DNA from: Actinomortierella ambigua
Taxonomy: Eukaryota; Mortierellomycota; Mortierellomycetes; Mortierellales; Mortierellaceae
Assembly (NCBI GenBank): GCA_016098155.1
Contig: JAAAJB010000042.1
Coordinates: 39,504 to 103,503, forward strand
Length of the DNA: 64,000 bases
Reading direction: 5' to 3'
Below are positions 1-10,817 of the stretch, piece by piece. A program made the position numbers and the translations under genes. Every line of letters starts with the position of its first letter. Within the stretch, counting starts at the first letter, position 1. Under the pieces are notes generated by a model. That model made no database searches. It had not been told where the DNA came from and saw only the letters and a program-made list of their open reading frames with translations.

Positions 1-352
1 TGAGAAAAGTGCTGTAGGGAATGTGAACAATGTCGAAGCAAGAAAGAGATTGGGCCCATGGCCTATTCCTGCATACACTGTTCAACCAAGGCAAAGGGGG
101 GAGGGAAAGAGAGAGGAGGGCTGCTGTCTTAGCACTGCCTCAAGAAACATGCTTTGGCCTCCTCCTACCTCACCTCCTGGTCATCCCTCGTATGGCAATA
201 TCTGATAATCATACGCGGGGGCAATCACCTTGGTCCCTCGAGGGAGGCAAACCTTCTTTTGGTTTGAACCCACTGATCAATAAAAAAAAAATAGGTTGCT
301 CCGACATGCGCCTCACGTTTGTTCATTCAACTGTCCTTCTAGCCAGTACATC
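1..352. other. gene-free left edge and 5' flank of the lysyl-tRNA synthetase gene
   Basis: No supported coding region is seen here. Short open frames overlap one another and have no family resemblance. The last 60 bases are a likely 5' leader ending at the ATG at 353. An A-run at about 282-291 is the only notable tract. Confidence 0.5.
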
Positions 353-2835
353 ATGAGCCACATTGCTCGCAGTCTCCGTCTCAGGACTGGTGCCCGAAAG
401 AGCGCCATTATTCCATTGCACCATTCGAGCATTGCTCACGCAAGTGCCTGGTCCCGTCCTGCTGTCGCCTTGTGGCACCGGGCCTACTCTACTCCCTCAA
501 AGACAAATGACCCCAGTGCCGCTGACATATCCGAGGCTGGCGCCGCGGCGACCTGGTACACTGACAGGCTGCAGCAGCTGAACCAGGCAGGATTCACAGC
601 CTACCCAAGGTACCAGCCGCCCGTCCCTGAGCTGCACTCCACCGTTGTCCCTGTGCGTGACCTGATCAGCAAGTATCAGGACACACTCGACAGTGGCGCC
701 AAGGACGAGTCACAGAAAGTGACCATCAATGGTATGAAAAGGAGAAGAGAGAGCCAGGACACATACAATGGATACCCCTGTCCAATTGAGATGTAGCCAT
801 TGAACAACACGTCTTATGCAACCAAACTTTAGGTCGTATCCACACGAAGCGTGATTCTAGCTCAAAGTTGGTGTGGTTTGATGTCGTGCAGGATGGACAT
901 CCGATCCAAGCGGTGTTCTCGCGGCGTATGTACAGCGGATCAGACGAGGAGTATGCGCGCCTAGCCAAGCATCTGCATCGCGGTGATCACATCCGTAAGT
1001 AAATAGCATCCCGCCCTGTTTGAAACACACGGACCCTATGATGAAGGTTTCTGCCCAAAGGCTTCCGCGCACCACTCACATTGTTTTTTTAAACAAAAAA
1101 AACTTTAGAGTTAACTGGATATATTGGCAAGACAAAGACGGGTCAGTTGAGCGTATTTGTTACAGATGCGCTGCAGCTGCTGTCGCCATGTCTGCACCCG
1201 CTTCCTACAAAGTCTGGCCTTCGTGACCCCGAAAAACGATTCAGGAGCCGACATCTCGACCTTTTAATCAATCCCGAAGGCGTGGAAAAGCTCCGGAAGC
1301 GAAGTGAAGTCATTCGGTTCATCCGAAAGTTTTTTGACGATCGTCATTTCTTGGAAGTGGAAACACCCATTCTCTCCACACAAGCAGGTGGTGCCAACGC
1401 AAAGCCCTTTGCCACCCATGCCAACGCCCTCGGACTGGACATGCAGATGCGTGTCGCACCAGAATTGTATCTGAAGGTAAATGCTGAACTGAAAAAAAGA
1501 TGGCTGCAATCAGTCTTGCCTAAGGCCCCTGCTCTCCCTCTCCTTTACCTCGTGAAATGCATGCTGCCAAACTCCCTTCATGTTTTTAACCAAGGATTGG
1601 ATTTTTTTTTCTTGAAATAGCAACTGGTCATTGGGGGCATGGATCGTGTTTATGAGATGGGAAAACAGTTCCGCAACGAAGGCATCGATGCCGACCACAA
1701 CCCAGAGTTTACCACGTGTGAGTTTTACCAGGCGTATGCAACATTGGAGGATTTGTTCTCGACCACGGAAGACATGCTTGAAGGTAAGAATCGATTAGAA
1801 AGGAAACGCAAAAGGATCCACAAATGCTTCTTGTTTTCTTCCGAGCATTGTCATGTTCCTCACCTTGCCACTTTTATCGGCGCGGTCTTTTTGCTGTTTT
1901 TATCCGCTAGGCATGGCCAAGGCTGTATGCGGGTCCACAACCATTCAACATGAAATGGATGATAAGCAGGTCGAGGTCTCATTCCAGAAGCCCTTCAGGA
2001 GGATCAACATCATGGAGACTCTCGAGGAGAAGCTCGGAGAGCCTTTCCCTGACCTCAACAGTAAGAGCTCTCGCCTCGCATTAGTCATCTCAAATGAAGA
2101 GCGATGAACTTTTAACAGGCCTCGACGGTTCCTAGGCTGATGAACAAATTCCTCTTTCCTTGAATCAACTCTTAGACGAGCCTATCCAACAGTTGCTTTC
2201 TCTGTGCAAGAAACATCATGTCTACGTTTCTGCGCCACACACAGTGCCTCGAATTATGGACAAGCTCATCTCGCAGTTTATCGAGCCTGAGTGCATTCAG
2301 CCAACCTTCCTCTGGGGCCACCCACTCATTATGAGCCCCCTTGCCAAGGACATCCAGCTGCCATCCGTAAGTACATCTTCTCCCTCTATTTTCGGTTTGA
2401 TCGACGAGAAAAAAAAACTACAAAGGTTGTGAAGTAAGGGTCAAGAGTTTAACGCGCTGCCACTGTTTACTTGTGACTTTTGACGGATTCTCTGCTGATG
2501 GCCAGGGTCGTGTCGTTGCTGGCCGATTCGAGCTGTTTGTGGTCGGCAAGGAGATTGTGAATGCCTATGAAGAGTTGAATGATCCTGTCCAACAACGCGA
2601 GCGATTTACCAAGCAACAGCAGGACAAGGACTCTGGCGATGAGGAGGCACAGCCAATGGACCTGTCTTTCTGCGGCGCGCTCGAATATGGCCTGCCCCCA
2701 ACAGCCGGGTGGGGTATGGGTGTTGATCGTGTCTGCCAGATCCTTACAGGGTCGCACCATATCCGCGATGTGCTTGCCTTCCCAACTATGCGACCCTTGC
2801 CCAAACAGACTTCTCCTGAATCAAACGTTCAATAA
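353..2835 (+). CDS. MSK1: mitochondrial lysyl-tRNA synthetase (class II), 7 exons
   Basis: The product charges tRNA(Lys) with lysine, here probably in mitochondria. Exons are 353-731, 833-994, 1109-1476, 1621-1783, 1911-2060, 2176-2366 and 2506-2835; joined they give 580 residues with no frame break. Residues 1-50 are rich in Arg, Ser and Ala with few acids, as in a mitochondrial presequence. An OB-fold anticodon-binding segment (NGRIHTKR through [10 protein letters not shown]) precedes the catalytic core. Visible class II landmarks are [16 protein letters not shown], the motif-2 region FRNEGID plus HNPEFT, and motif 3 GWGMGVDR near the C-terminus. [10 protein letters not shown] is specific to LysRS. 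All introns are GT-AG. The AATAAA at 2831-2836 overlaps the stop codon. MED31 starts 102 bases downstream on the same strand. The cytosolic enzyme is an unlikely alternative because of the presequence. Confidence 0.93.
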
Positions 2836-2937
2836 ATTACATTTTGCCACCATTTTTTTTTTCAACAGTCCAAAAAAAAAACTCCGTGCAGTCTTCTTCT
2901 ACACTCTGCCTCTTTTCGCGCAACCCACAAACGCATA

Positions 2938-3910
2938 ATGGACACGGACACAGGAATGACATCGGATCACCCTCCAGTGGCTGCAACGGAGGATGCAGTG
3001 GCAGCCAATCCATTCCTTGACCAGCCCGAAGATGAGCAGGAGCGGCTGAAGCGATTCCAGATTGAGCTGGAGTTTGTGCAATGCCTTGCCAATCCCTGGT
3101 ACCTGCATAGTATGTCTCGTTCACTGCATTCCCAAAAACCACTTGTGCATGAATGCGAGCTCTACTACCAGAGAACCAGAATGGCATTGACAATGGCTCC
3201 CTCGTCTGACTGAAAAGAATGCCAGTGAGGGAGGAGGAGGAGGAGAGGAGGAGAGGAGGAGAGCAAACAAAGAAGCAAACAGGAACATTGACACCCTCCC
3301 ACTGTTATTCTTTTGCATCTAGACCTTGCACAGCAACGATATTTCGACGATGAAGCGTTTCTCAATTACATCGACTACCTCCAATACTTCCGGAGACCAG
3401 AATATGCAAAATTCATAATGTAAGGCGGTTTCTACATACTTTTCTTTTCTTTGATGACCTGGATCAACGACAACTTCTGACCACTGATCTCTGGAGAACC
3501 CACGTTTGTTTCTCCCATCTACTTCAATCTCTAGCTATCCACACTGTCTACACTTTCTGACACTACTCCAATCGCCATCATTCCGGGAAGCTCTGCTCAA
3601 GCAAGAAACAAGCGCTTTTGTACACGAGAAACAATACTATCACTGGCAGTTCCTCCGGAATCAAGACAAGGTGGTCCGCAAGGAGATTGGTGTCGATGGC
3701 GTCCCTGTCGAGATAAAGATGGAGGACGATTCGTCCGCTGCAGAACAAGCGATTCAGGGACAAGCACATCCAACCTCTGCATCTGGCAATGGACAGCCTG
3801 CCTCATCCACAGAGATACCAGCGGCAGTAGGAGCTGGAGGAGCTGCTGCCTCTGCACAAATACTACAACCTCAGGCACATGCGAACGTGCTCTCCAACGG
3901 AGTGCAATAG
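2938..3910 (+). CDS. MED31: Mediator complex subunit 31 (SOH1/MED31), 3 exons
   Basis: MED31 is a small conserved subunit of the Mediator middle module, linking activators to RNA polymerase II in the nucleus. Exons 2938-3109, 3323-3419 and 3535-3910 join to 214 residues. The family signature is clear: RFQIELEFVQCLANPWYLH, then AQQRYFDDEAFLNYIDYLQY, then EYAKFI-YPHCLHFL and a closing WQFL. The conserved domain spans about residues 38-135. The remaining C-terminal tail is Ala/Gln/Ser-rich, of low complexity and poorly constrained. Family members are commonly 120-200 residues, so the tail explains the extra length. The gene sits between LysRS (102 bases upstream) and SAP18 (152 bases downstream), all forward, so its promoter must be very short or overlap the LysRS 3' end. 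Confidence 0.93.
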
Positions 3911-4062
3911 CACTTTTGAAACTTGAAATAATACAATATGTACCATCGAATTTTGGCCCTTAAACTTTAGCTGTGACACAAATTGTCCTGCATGCAACAT
4001 TGTAACGAACTTACAGCAATTCACCTGTCTTGTCTCCACCCCCCAGTACAAGCACATCAGAC

Positions 4063-5284
4063 ATGACCGACAGGAAAGCTATGGATGCACCTTCAGTGGA
4101 TCGCGAGAAGGTACACTAGAAAGACCGTTCAAGAAGTCATTGGCACGGAACTGCATTTGTAACATTCAGCGAGATTGACATTTTCATTCTCGCGCCAAAA
4201 CAACACAGCTGTGCCCATTCCTGTTACGGATGTATTATCAAGTCAACTCTTTCCACAAGTAAGGATATCGATGATCTTTCCCCCTCAATAGTCCAGTCTG
4301 GATAATTGGCTATCATATTTGAACACGTACCCCCTTCCTGACCTTTTTTATTACCGTTCCTCTTTTCTTATTAGGGTCGATCAATTTACGCTCACGGCCA
4401 CGCCGCCAGCACAGGACGAGTTGCAGCTCTACACATGGAGGGACGCCACATTGGGAGAGATTGCGACGTTGGTACAACAAGCGATTCCTGAAGTCATCAA
4501 CCAATCCCCACAGGCACAACAGTTTGCTGCAGCACCCAGCTCTTTTGCTCAACAAAGCGGTCATAACAGCTCCCCTGCCGCAACCACCACTACCACCGTC
4601 ATCCCTCGTCGCATCGCTCATAGTGCCAGCAGTGGACGACCTAGGACCGAACTCACCTCCAGATACGTCCGTCTTCAGTTCCGAATCCTCTCGCTCGATC
4701 CCAATCGCGCCACCTATGTCGCCCGTGATGTCGGCACCGTCTATCTCGAGCCCAAGGCCCAATCCCCACAACATCCTACATCGTCTTCCTCCTCTTCTTC
4801 CTCACCCAGCGATCACCACAACAACACGAGCATCGACCTTGCCGACCTCCAATGGGTTGTCTCCTCCGTTCAGCCCTCCATGGCTCTTGAAAAGACACTG
4901 GACTCGATCAGCTTTGTCACCGGCGACTTTATCGACATTGCCATCATGATGCGCTCGGGCGACCAGGCACCTGGCAGCGGCCATTCCAGATCCCACGGCC
5001 TCGATGCTGGTGGTCCAGGCCCTATCGGTGGAGGTGGCCGCGACCGACGACGACGGGATCGGGATCGTTTTTCTGGCCGCCATCGAGATGACCGGCCTCC
5101 TGGTGGTGGTCGTGGTGGAGGTCGTGGTACTCGTGGCGGCGGCGGTGGTGGTGGTGGTGGTGGTGGTGGTGGTAATGCTACAGGACGCGCTGGCGATCGA
5201 TTTGCCGGACGTTTGGGAGCTCTGAACCCGGATATTGAGGGCGATTGGAAACGAGCTCAGCATGAGACATACTCAAGGGGGTAG
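4063..5284 (+). CDS. SAP18: SAP18-family protein with long RGG tail, 3 exons
   Basis: SAP18 is a ubiquitin-fold protein of Sin3 histone-deacetylase and exon-junction (ASAP) complexes. Exons 4063-4110, 4209-4258 and 4375-5284 give 335 residues. The family core is recognisable: DREK followed by CPFLLRMYYQ, then ELQIYTW-like ELQLYTWRDATLGEIATLV, RYVRLQFRIL, the strand carrying RDVGTVYL, and the closing TGDFIDIAIM. Two low-complexity inserts (Gln/Ala/Thr-rich and Ser-rich) interrupt the fold. After residue about 240 there is an extension of almost 100 residues with RDRRRRDRDRF, repeated RGG/GRG units and a poly-Gly run encoded by GGT repeats near 5140-5172. Typical SAP18 is about 150 residues, so this one is more than twice the usual length. 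The RGG tail suggests RNA binding (inference). AATAAA lies at 5292-5297. Confidence 0.88.
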
Positions 5285-5291
5285 ACGACAC

Positions 5292-5297
5292 AATAAA
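5292..5297 (+). terminator. poly(A) signal of the SAP18 gene
   Basis: A canonical AATAAA occurs 8 bases after the SAP18 stop codon. The neighbouring reverse gene ends at 5517, so both 3' ends lie within about 230 bases. Confidence 0.6.
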
Positions 5298-5516
5298 TGG
5301 CAGGAAGCAGGCCCACTCGTTGGCAGTAGCCCTCGACTTGTATAAATCAAATGCATTTTTTGTATTTTTTTTTTCTGGAGACCTAGAGCAACTCGTTTTT
5401 TTTGGGATACCCAGTCTCGTCAAGGGTATGGATGAAAAAAAAATGACAAATCAAAGTGTAAACAAAAAGTAAAATGGTACTCTAGATATGAAAAGAAAAA
5501 AAGAACAAATCATTGT

Positions 5517-7829
5517 CTAATACAGCTCCCATCGAGCAGGCTTGAGCTTGCCCCGTCCTTGGTTCTTGAGCCGGAACGCCACATGGACATCGAGCGGCGA
5601 GTGGCGACTGCCGACAAAGATCGCCGCCGCAGCATGGACATTGGCCCGCGCCACTTGATGGGCATACCCACCCGAGACGACGGTGTTGGCGTTGGTATTC
5701 GTGGTCGACTCGTTCGGGTTCTCGCCACCACCGCTCAACCCCAGCGGATCAAACAATCCAACGACGCCAGCATCATCATCCACGCCGTGCTCGATCCGGA
5801 ACCAGCCAGGCTGCATGTCCATCTTTTGTAGAATCTCTGGGTCCGTCTCCGTCGTCGTTACCACCACAGGCCGCGATTTGCCCTCTTCCTGCTGGAGCAT
5901 CGCCACCCGCTTCGACACCATCTCGACCGTCCACCGGCACTGTGCACGCATGGACGACGCCACAGGCGAAGACGCGAGGGATATCTTGGCGTCCTTGCCA
6001 TCACCACCCTCATGATCATCACTGCCTTTCTTGCCCTCCTTCGCAGCAGTCTCTGGGTGACATACCTCCTTCGGCGGCATCTTGTCGAAATGCACGCCAA
6101 TGAATCCATGCATCCTCCCAGGTTTCTCCAGCCCACGTAGCGCACGCTGGATACCTGCCCAGGCCTTATCGTGTGTCGTCCTAGAGAAGCGTATCCGAGA
6201 GCCAACCTCCTGCCAGAGCTGCTCCTCCATCTCTGGGTCATTCAGCCCGACGAGATCTGCGCCCGAAATACAAATCAGCTGTTGATGGTGGTCTCGATCC
6301 CGTTCATCTACCTCAGCAGCAGCAGCAGCAGCAGTCGGTACCGCAGGTGTCGGGATGTACCGCCAGTGTTTGTGGATCGCCGCCGCCGTCAGGTTCCAAT
6401 ACCGGTCGCCCAGGATCTGGAACTGGGCCTGCAGACCATACGCGTTCAAGAAATGCCGTCCTACAAAATCCAGGGTCTTCCACGATCCAGCCGTCGGTGG
6501 ACCATGGCATTGGATGGGGGTCCAGGCAAACTGCAACTCTTTGACTTGATTGGGGATCCCTTGGCGAGCGCTCGTGGGGTCCGCTTCTTCCTGCAGCATG
6601 TCGTCCGTAAACGTCAAGTGCAGTCGATGCCGGACAGAGTCTAGAAACCGAATCTTTTGGGCATTCATGATCGTCTTGAGGTCATAATACGACGACCAGA
6701 CCAGTCGGCTCTTTTGTGGCACATAGTCTGGTGCGAGCAACGGCTGTAGGATCGGCGACGGCATGATCGGCGGTGGGATCAACAGCGTCCGGTTCGCGTG
6801 CCGGGCCATCCATACCGCCGTCACAAGCGAGTAAAACTGTTGCTCGATCGTGTCGCCAGATGGCACAAACAGCATGTAGCTCTCGTCTGTCGGCAGGTCG
6901 TTTTCGAGATCAAAGTCGGCCAGCGACCGGTCTCGGGAGACCTGCTCTTCTGAGTCTTCTTCTGCATCTGTCGTGTCATCGCCTTCGTCGCTCAAGACAT
7001 CGTCCTCGTCCTCGGCGGCGCCGCCATCCATGTCATCGCCATCGTCTGTCGTCTCGTTGCCATCAGGCTGATCGTCTGTGACCTCGACTTGTTCGTCGTC
7101 TTCCTCGGCGTCGCCTGCAAGCTCATCATCGACCTCGGCCTGTTCCATCTTCTCCTTTTCGCGCAAAGCCTTGGCCTCTTCATCGAGTTCCTCGTCCTCG
7201 TCCTCGTCCTCGTCCTCCTCCGTAATATCGGGATCGCCATCTTTTTGTCCAGCTTGGTTGTTGTTGTTGTTGTTTTCGTCGTCTGTTAAATTCTGAGACT
7301 GTTTGGGAGTCTTGTCTGATGACGACGAGTCGCTGTTATCGTTCAGATCTATGGGCTCTTCTTCTTCACTACCATCTCCATTGCCATCGTCCTCGTCGTC
7401 GTCGTCGTCGGTATTACTGCTGCTCTCCTCGAGCCGTAGCCGCGACTGCTCTGCAGCCTCTGTGCCTCGAATGGGACGCAAGGGGTTGTCGAGGTCCTCG
7501 TCTGCAGTGATGTCCAAAAAAGTGCCCCGCAGGTGCTCCTTGAGCCAGGCCACTGACGGCAGATTGGAGAGATCGCGATCAGGCACCACGACTGTGTTGC
7601 CTGTTGCCGGTTCGTCCAGTAAGGAGTGGTCGCCAGAAGGGGATTTCAAGAGGGATGCAGATGACTTTGGGTCATTGTCGGTCGACCATGGTTTCCGTCG
7701 GGATGCAATCCAGCCCTTGTCCTGATCCACTGTGAATGTCGGGTGCAGGGAGATGGTGAGCAGCGAGCCGATGGAGAAGAGAAGCAATGCAGCCAAGAGT
7801 GCCCGCTGCCTGCCAAAGGGGAACGCCAT
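5517..7829 (-). CDS. O-fucosyltransferase-like type II membrane protein with acidic stem; motif-degenerate paralogue
   Basis: This is a single open frame of 770 residues. The ATG at 7829 is chosen; five codons upstream remain open but start with TTG, and CTCTTTGCACAG just upstream looks like a splice acceptor, so a 5' UTR intron is possible. Residues about 8-28 form a signal anchor (ALLAALLLFSIGSLL). Residues about 130-293 are an Asp/Glu/Ser-rich stem. The remainder resembles fungal GDP-fucose O-fucosyltransferase-like proteins: QQFYSLVTAVWMARHANRTL, a block with YWNL, FIGVHFDKM, then GWFRIEHG and IFVGSRHSPL. The intact-looking paralogue at 61374-63872 has HLRRGD where this protein has HFDKMP (His580), and GGISNQ where it has SGDTIEQ. 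These changes make an active transferase doubtful. Location is probably Golgi lumen by analogy with type II glycosyltransferases. Confidence 0.72.
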   Translation of the reverse strand: MAFPFGRQRALLAALLLFSIGSLLTISLHPTFTVDQDKGWIASRRKPWSTDNDPKSSASLLKSPSGDHSLLDEPATGNTVVVPDRDLSNLPSVAWLKEHLRGTFLDITADEDLDNPLRPIRGTEAAEQSRLRLEESSSNTDDDDDEDDGNGDGSEEEEPIDLNDNSDSSSSDKTPKQSQNLTDDENNNNNNQAGQKDGDPDITEEDEDEDEDEELDEEAKALREKEKMEQAEVDDELAGDAEEDDEQVEVTDDQPDGNETTDDGDDMDGGAAEDEDDVLSDEGDDTTDAEEDSEEQVSRDRSLADFDLENDLPTDESYMLFVPSGDTIEQQFYSLVTAVWMARHANRTLLIPPPIMPSPILQPLLAPDYVPQKSRLVWSSYYDLKTIMNAQKIRFLDSVRHRLHLTFTDDMLQEEADPTSARQGIPNQVKELQFAWTPIQCHGPPTAGSWKTLDFVGRHFLNAYGLQAQFQILGDRYWNLTAAAIHKHWRYIPTPAVPTAAAAAAEVDERDRDHHQQLICISGADLVGLNDPEMEEQLWQEVGSRIRFSRTTHDKAWAGIQRALRGLEKPGRMHGFIGVHFDKMPPKEVCHPETAAKEGKKGSDDHEGGDGKDAKISLASSPVASSMRAQCRWTVEMVSKRVAMLQQEEGKSRPVVVTTTETDPEILQKMDMQPGWFRIEHGVDDDAGVVGLFDPLGLSGGGENPNESTTNTNANTVVSGGYAHQVARANVHAAAAIFVGSRHSPLDVHVAFRLKNQGRGKLKPARWELY

Positions 7830-7844
7830 CGAAAAGCTGTGCAA

Positions 7845-8963
7845 AGAGAGAAAAGGTTGATGGTAAAGAGAATGAGAGAGGGGTGAGAGAGTGGGGGGTT
7901 AGGAGGGGAAGCTGCAGGTGAGTGATGGAAACCGAAAAAAAAAGCCCTTTCATAAAACACAATTCTATTTTTGTTCTTCTCTCACTCTCTCTCACTCTCT
8001 CTCTCACTCTCTTTCTCTTCCAAGAGTCAATGTCTGTGAGACCTCGACAGCATGCTGCCTGACCCCGCCCCTCTCTGTGCCTCTCTACCGATATTGACAT
8101 TAAAGTATATCTCCCGAGCTTTAATGAAAAAGAGGAGGGGGAAAGAATGTCGATCCGTTGGTGGCTATGCCAGCAAAAATTTCAGGAACAAGTACGATGC
8201 GGAATTGCTGTACATACACATCAGTTGAGGAGAAGGAGACACCTAGCCCAGCACACGGGCACTTATCCAAGGAATGACAAACAGGCCTAATGCTGTGGCG
8301 CTTCGGAAGAGGTCAATGCACCCCTGGCCAGAGAAGCTTCGATGCCTCTTACCAACATTACCTTGACATTACGCAACCGTTCTGGCCTCTCCTCCTTCGT
8401 GTCGCAGCTGCGATTTTGACCTCTCCATGGTCTATTCTTTCAGCTACCTGTCAAGAGCTGTGTCATCAGTAGTCTGACCATGAGTGAAAGACACTGCACC
8501 AATGCGCCAGCGGGGAGGAAGGGGACCAATGCGAATGTCAGCGCGTCCCCCTCATAACTTTCCAAGGACGAGTCAAAAGTAAGGTTGGTCTGTCCTCCTC
8601 TTACAAGAAGTCTAATTCGGAAGGTGCGCATGTGGGAAGGGGAAGTCGACAAGCCCTGACAACCTTAATCCAGAAAGCAGAAAGACTTTGCTGTCTTCCA
8701 CGATCCGTTCTTCTTCTAAACACTCAAAGGCCATTCTTTATTGAGAGAATAGGTGATACAAAGCTTTACAACATCTATTCTCGACACAGCTCACTCCTGA
8801 TCCTACAAGACTGGATAGATCAACTCGATAGATACCATACATTCACCGTTATATGGATTCAACCAAGACGCTCGTAGAATATCCACTGCGAACTGTGAAC
8901 AAACTGGCCAACAGCCTGTCTCGATTTTTTTGTAATTGAGAGGGGAGAGGGGAGAGGGGAGAG

Positions 8964-9020
<57 letters not shown>

Positions 9021-9021
9021 G

Positions 9022-9056
<35 letters not shown>

Positions 9057-9531
9057 GTCTCTCGTTGCAGGTTACTACCGTACCTCTCTCGCGGGTTTCG
9101 AGAAAAAGTTCGATGTGTATCAACTTTTGGGGCAAAAGAGAATGGACAACAACACGTTCGTTCTATGTGCATCTACAGAAGAGATGAGCAGGGATGGTCG
9201 GTGTTTGTCAACTGTCTGCTGAGGATGTGGTCTTTCCCAGAAGCAGTACCTGTGTCTCCTTGTTTGGACAATGTGGCTCACTCAAACCTTGTCGTGTAGC
9301 CCTAGCCGGGATGATTGCTCACAAACCACAGAAAGAAAAGCGTCATCCTGCTCTGAGAGGTCGGTTCAGCATGCAGCCGTTACTGTTGGAGCAGGAAAAA
9401 AAAAGGTGACTGTTCTCCAAATCCAAGAAAAAGAGCGGGTTCTCTTTCCTCCCACACCCCTCACTCTTCCCTTTTCGCCTTTCTCGTTACCCACCATTCG
9501 CCGTTTCTTTCTCACCACCGCTCGCTCCAAA
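7845..9531. other. 1.7 kb intergenic region with GA microsatellite
   Basis: The region separates a reverse gene from a forward gene, so it should hold two promoters. I see CT-rich leader-like sequence at 7850-8020, in the sense of the reverse gene, and pyrimidine-rich sequence at 9440-9530 before the inhibitor gene. A large GA repeat lies at 8937-9053. No coding exon is supported. Confidence 0.5.
8937..9053. repeat. GA/GGGGA microsatellite
   Basis: Four or so GAGGGGA units run into an almost pure GA array, broken once near 9016-9025 by ATAGGGAGG. It lies 478 bases upstream of the proteinase-B inhibitor start codon. Confidence 0.95.
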
Positions 9532-10667
9532 ATGACCAACAGTAAGGATTGGATACTTGTCAAGATAAAATGCTGAGGTGTCGACGTGTGGACATGGTTG
9601 ACGTGTTGAATGGAGACTGCCTGTGCACCATCAAAAACTGGGTCGTGACAGTCCCTCTCGCACCAGCAGACGGAGAACAGACTGATAAAATAGACAGAGA
9701 GAAAGAGACGGACAGACAGACACACAGACAGAAAGACATAAGAAGAATCGCTTGGCACGCTCTACGTGGCTATCGTTATTCGCTGTTCTTTTGTGCATGC
9801 ATGCAATGGTTGTTCCAAAGCATCATCTCATGAGTTTGCTCATTTCTGGTGGGGGTGGTTCTGGTGGCGGTGGGTGGGTGGTCCATATCGCATGACACTA
9901 TACAGCTCGCACTCACCATTCCTCCAACCACGGTCACTCGTCCCACGGACACGCCGCTCCTCCTGCCGATAAAACTTCAGCTAACAAAGTCATTGTCGTC
10001 TTCAAAGGTAGAGTATCCTCTTGTGTGATATGGTTGCTCGTCTTGGCAGCCTGGAGAGAGTGTTCCACGGGGATTGGACGTAGATCTTTGCGCCCATGAC
10101 AAATGTCTTGGTTCTCGTACTAACTCGCTATTTGTTGGTATTGTAGAGAACACCCCCCCGGAGGAAATCACAAAGGCAATTAAGGATGTCGAGGCCCAAG
10201 GCAAGTTTATGAAGTAGAAGGGGAGAGAGAGAGAGAGTAAGAGCGAGCATGGCATGAGAAGAAGGCGAAGTAGTGACGCGTACTGACAGAACATACACGT
10301 GTGACCTTCACCCTCATGGGAAATTGATGCCCCACCCTTGTGTCATCGTCTTCTCTTGCCTTCTCTCCCCCCCCTCCTCTCTCTCTTGGCCACCTACATC
10401 CAAGATTTACCTGGCGCACAAGATGCATGAAACCCCCCCCCCTCTCTCTCTCTCTCTCTCCCATCCACCACTAACATGATATTCTCAATCATCTTTTGAA
10501 AAACAGGCGGCGTGATTGGTCACGTCTACGACTCGGCTCTCCTTGGCTTCTCGGCCACAATGCCTGATGTCGGCGTGCAGGCCCTGAATAAGAACTCCCG
10601 AGTCGATTACATTGAGCCTGATGGTGAGGTCACCATCCAAACCCAGACCCTTCTGGGCCACAACTAA
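9532..10667 (+). CDS. PBI2: proteinase B inhibitor (PBI2/I9 family), 4 exons, one GC-AG intron
   Basis: This family looks like a stand-alone subtilisin propeptide. In yeast it inhibits vacuolar proteinase B and takes part in vacuole fusion. Exons 9532-9541, 9906-10007, 10147-10200 and 10507-10667 give 108 residues. The first coding exon is only 10 bases. Residues 4-20 are His/Ser-rich. The family core follows: KVIVVFKENTPPEEI, then KAIKDVEAQGGVIGHVYDSALLGFSATMP and VDYIEPDGEV, matching the I9 pattern of two beta-alpha-beta halves. Intron 3 (10201-10506) starts GCAAGT instead of GT and contains a C-run followed by a long CT tract near 10433-10471. If it were retained, translation would stop after five extra codons (GKFMK), losing the second half of the inhibitor. 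The gene converges on dynactin p62. Confidence 0.88.
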
Positions 10668-10748
10668 GGTCTCTCAGCATGAGAGGACATATCACCCCCA
10701 AGTGCCCCCAACATTCGCCCCCCCCTTGCCCAAAAGGTCGCAACCATG

Positions 10749-10754
10749 AATAAA
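10749..10754 (+). terminator. poly(A) signal of the PBI2-like gene
   Basis: AATAAA lies 82 bases after the stop at 10667, in the 150-base gap shared with the convergent dynactin gene. A second overlapping A-rich signal follows at about 10757. Confidence 0.55.
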
Positions 10755-10817
10755 AAAAATAAAGTTGGAGCAAAAGAAAAAGAGAGAGGGTATTGTGATC
10801 TTCCTAGAGGGCTATGG

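Noticed and set aside
8937..9053. GA array as part of a CRISPR-like or tandem functional array
   Set aside because: Simple dinucleotide repeat without spacers; several similar arrays occur in the window.
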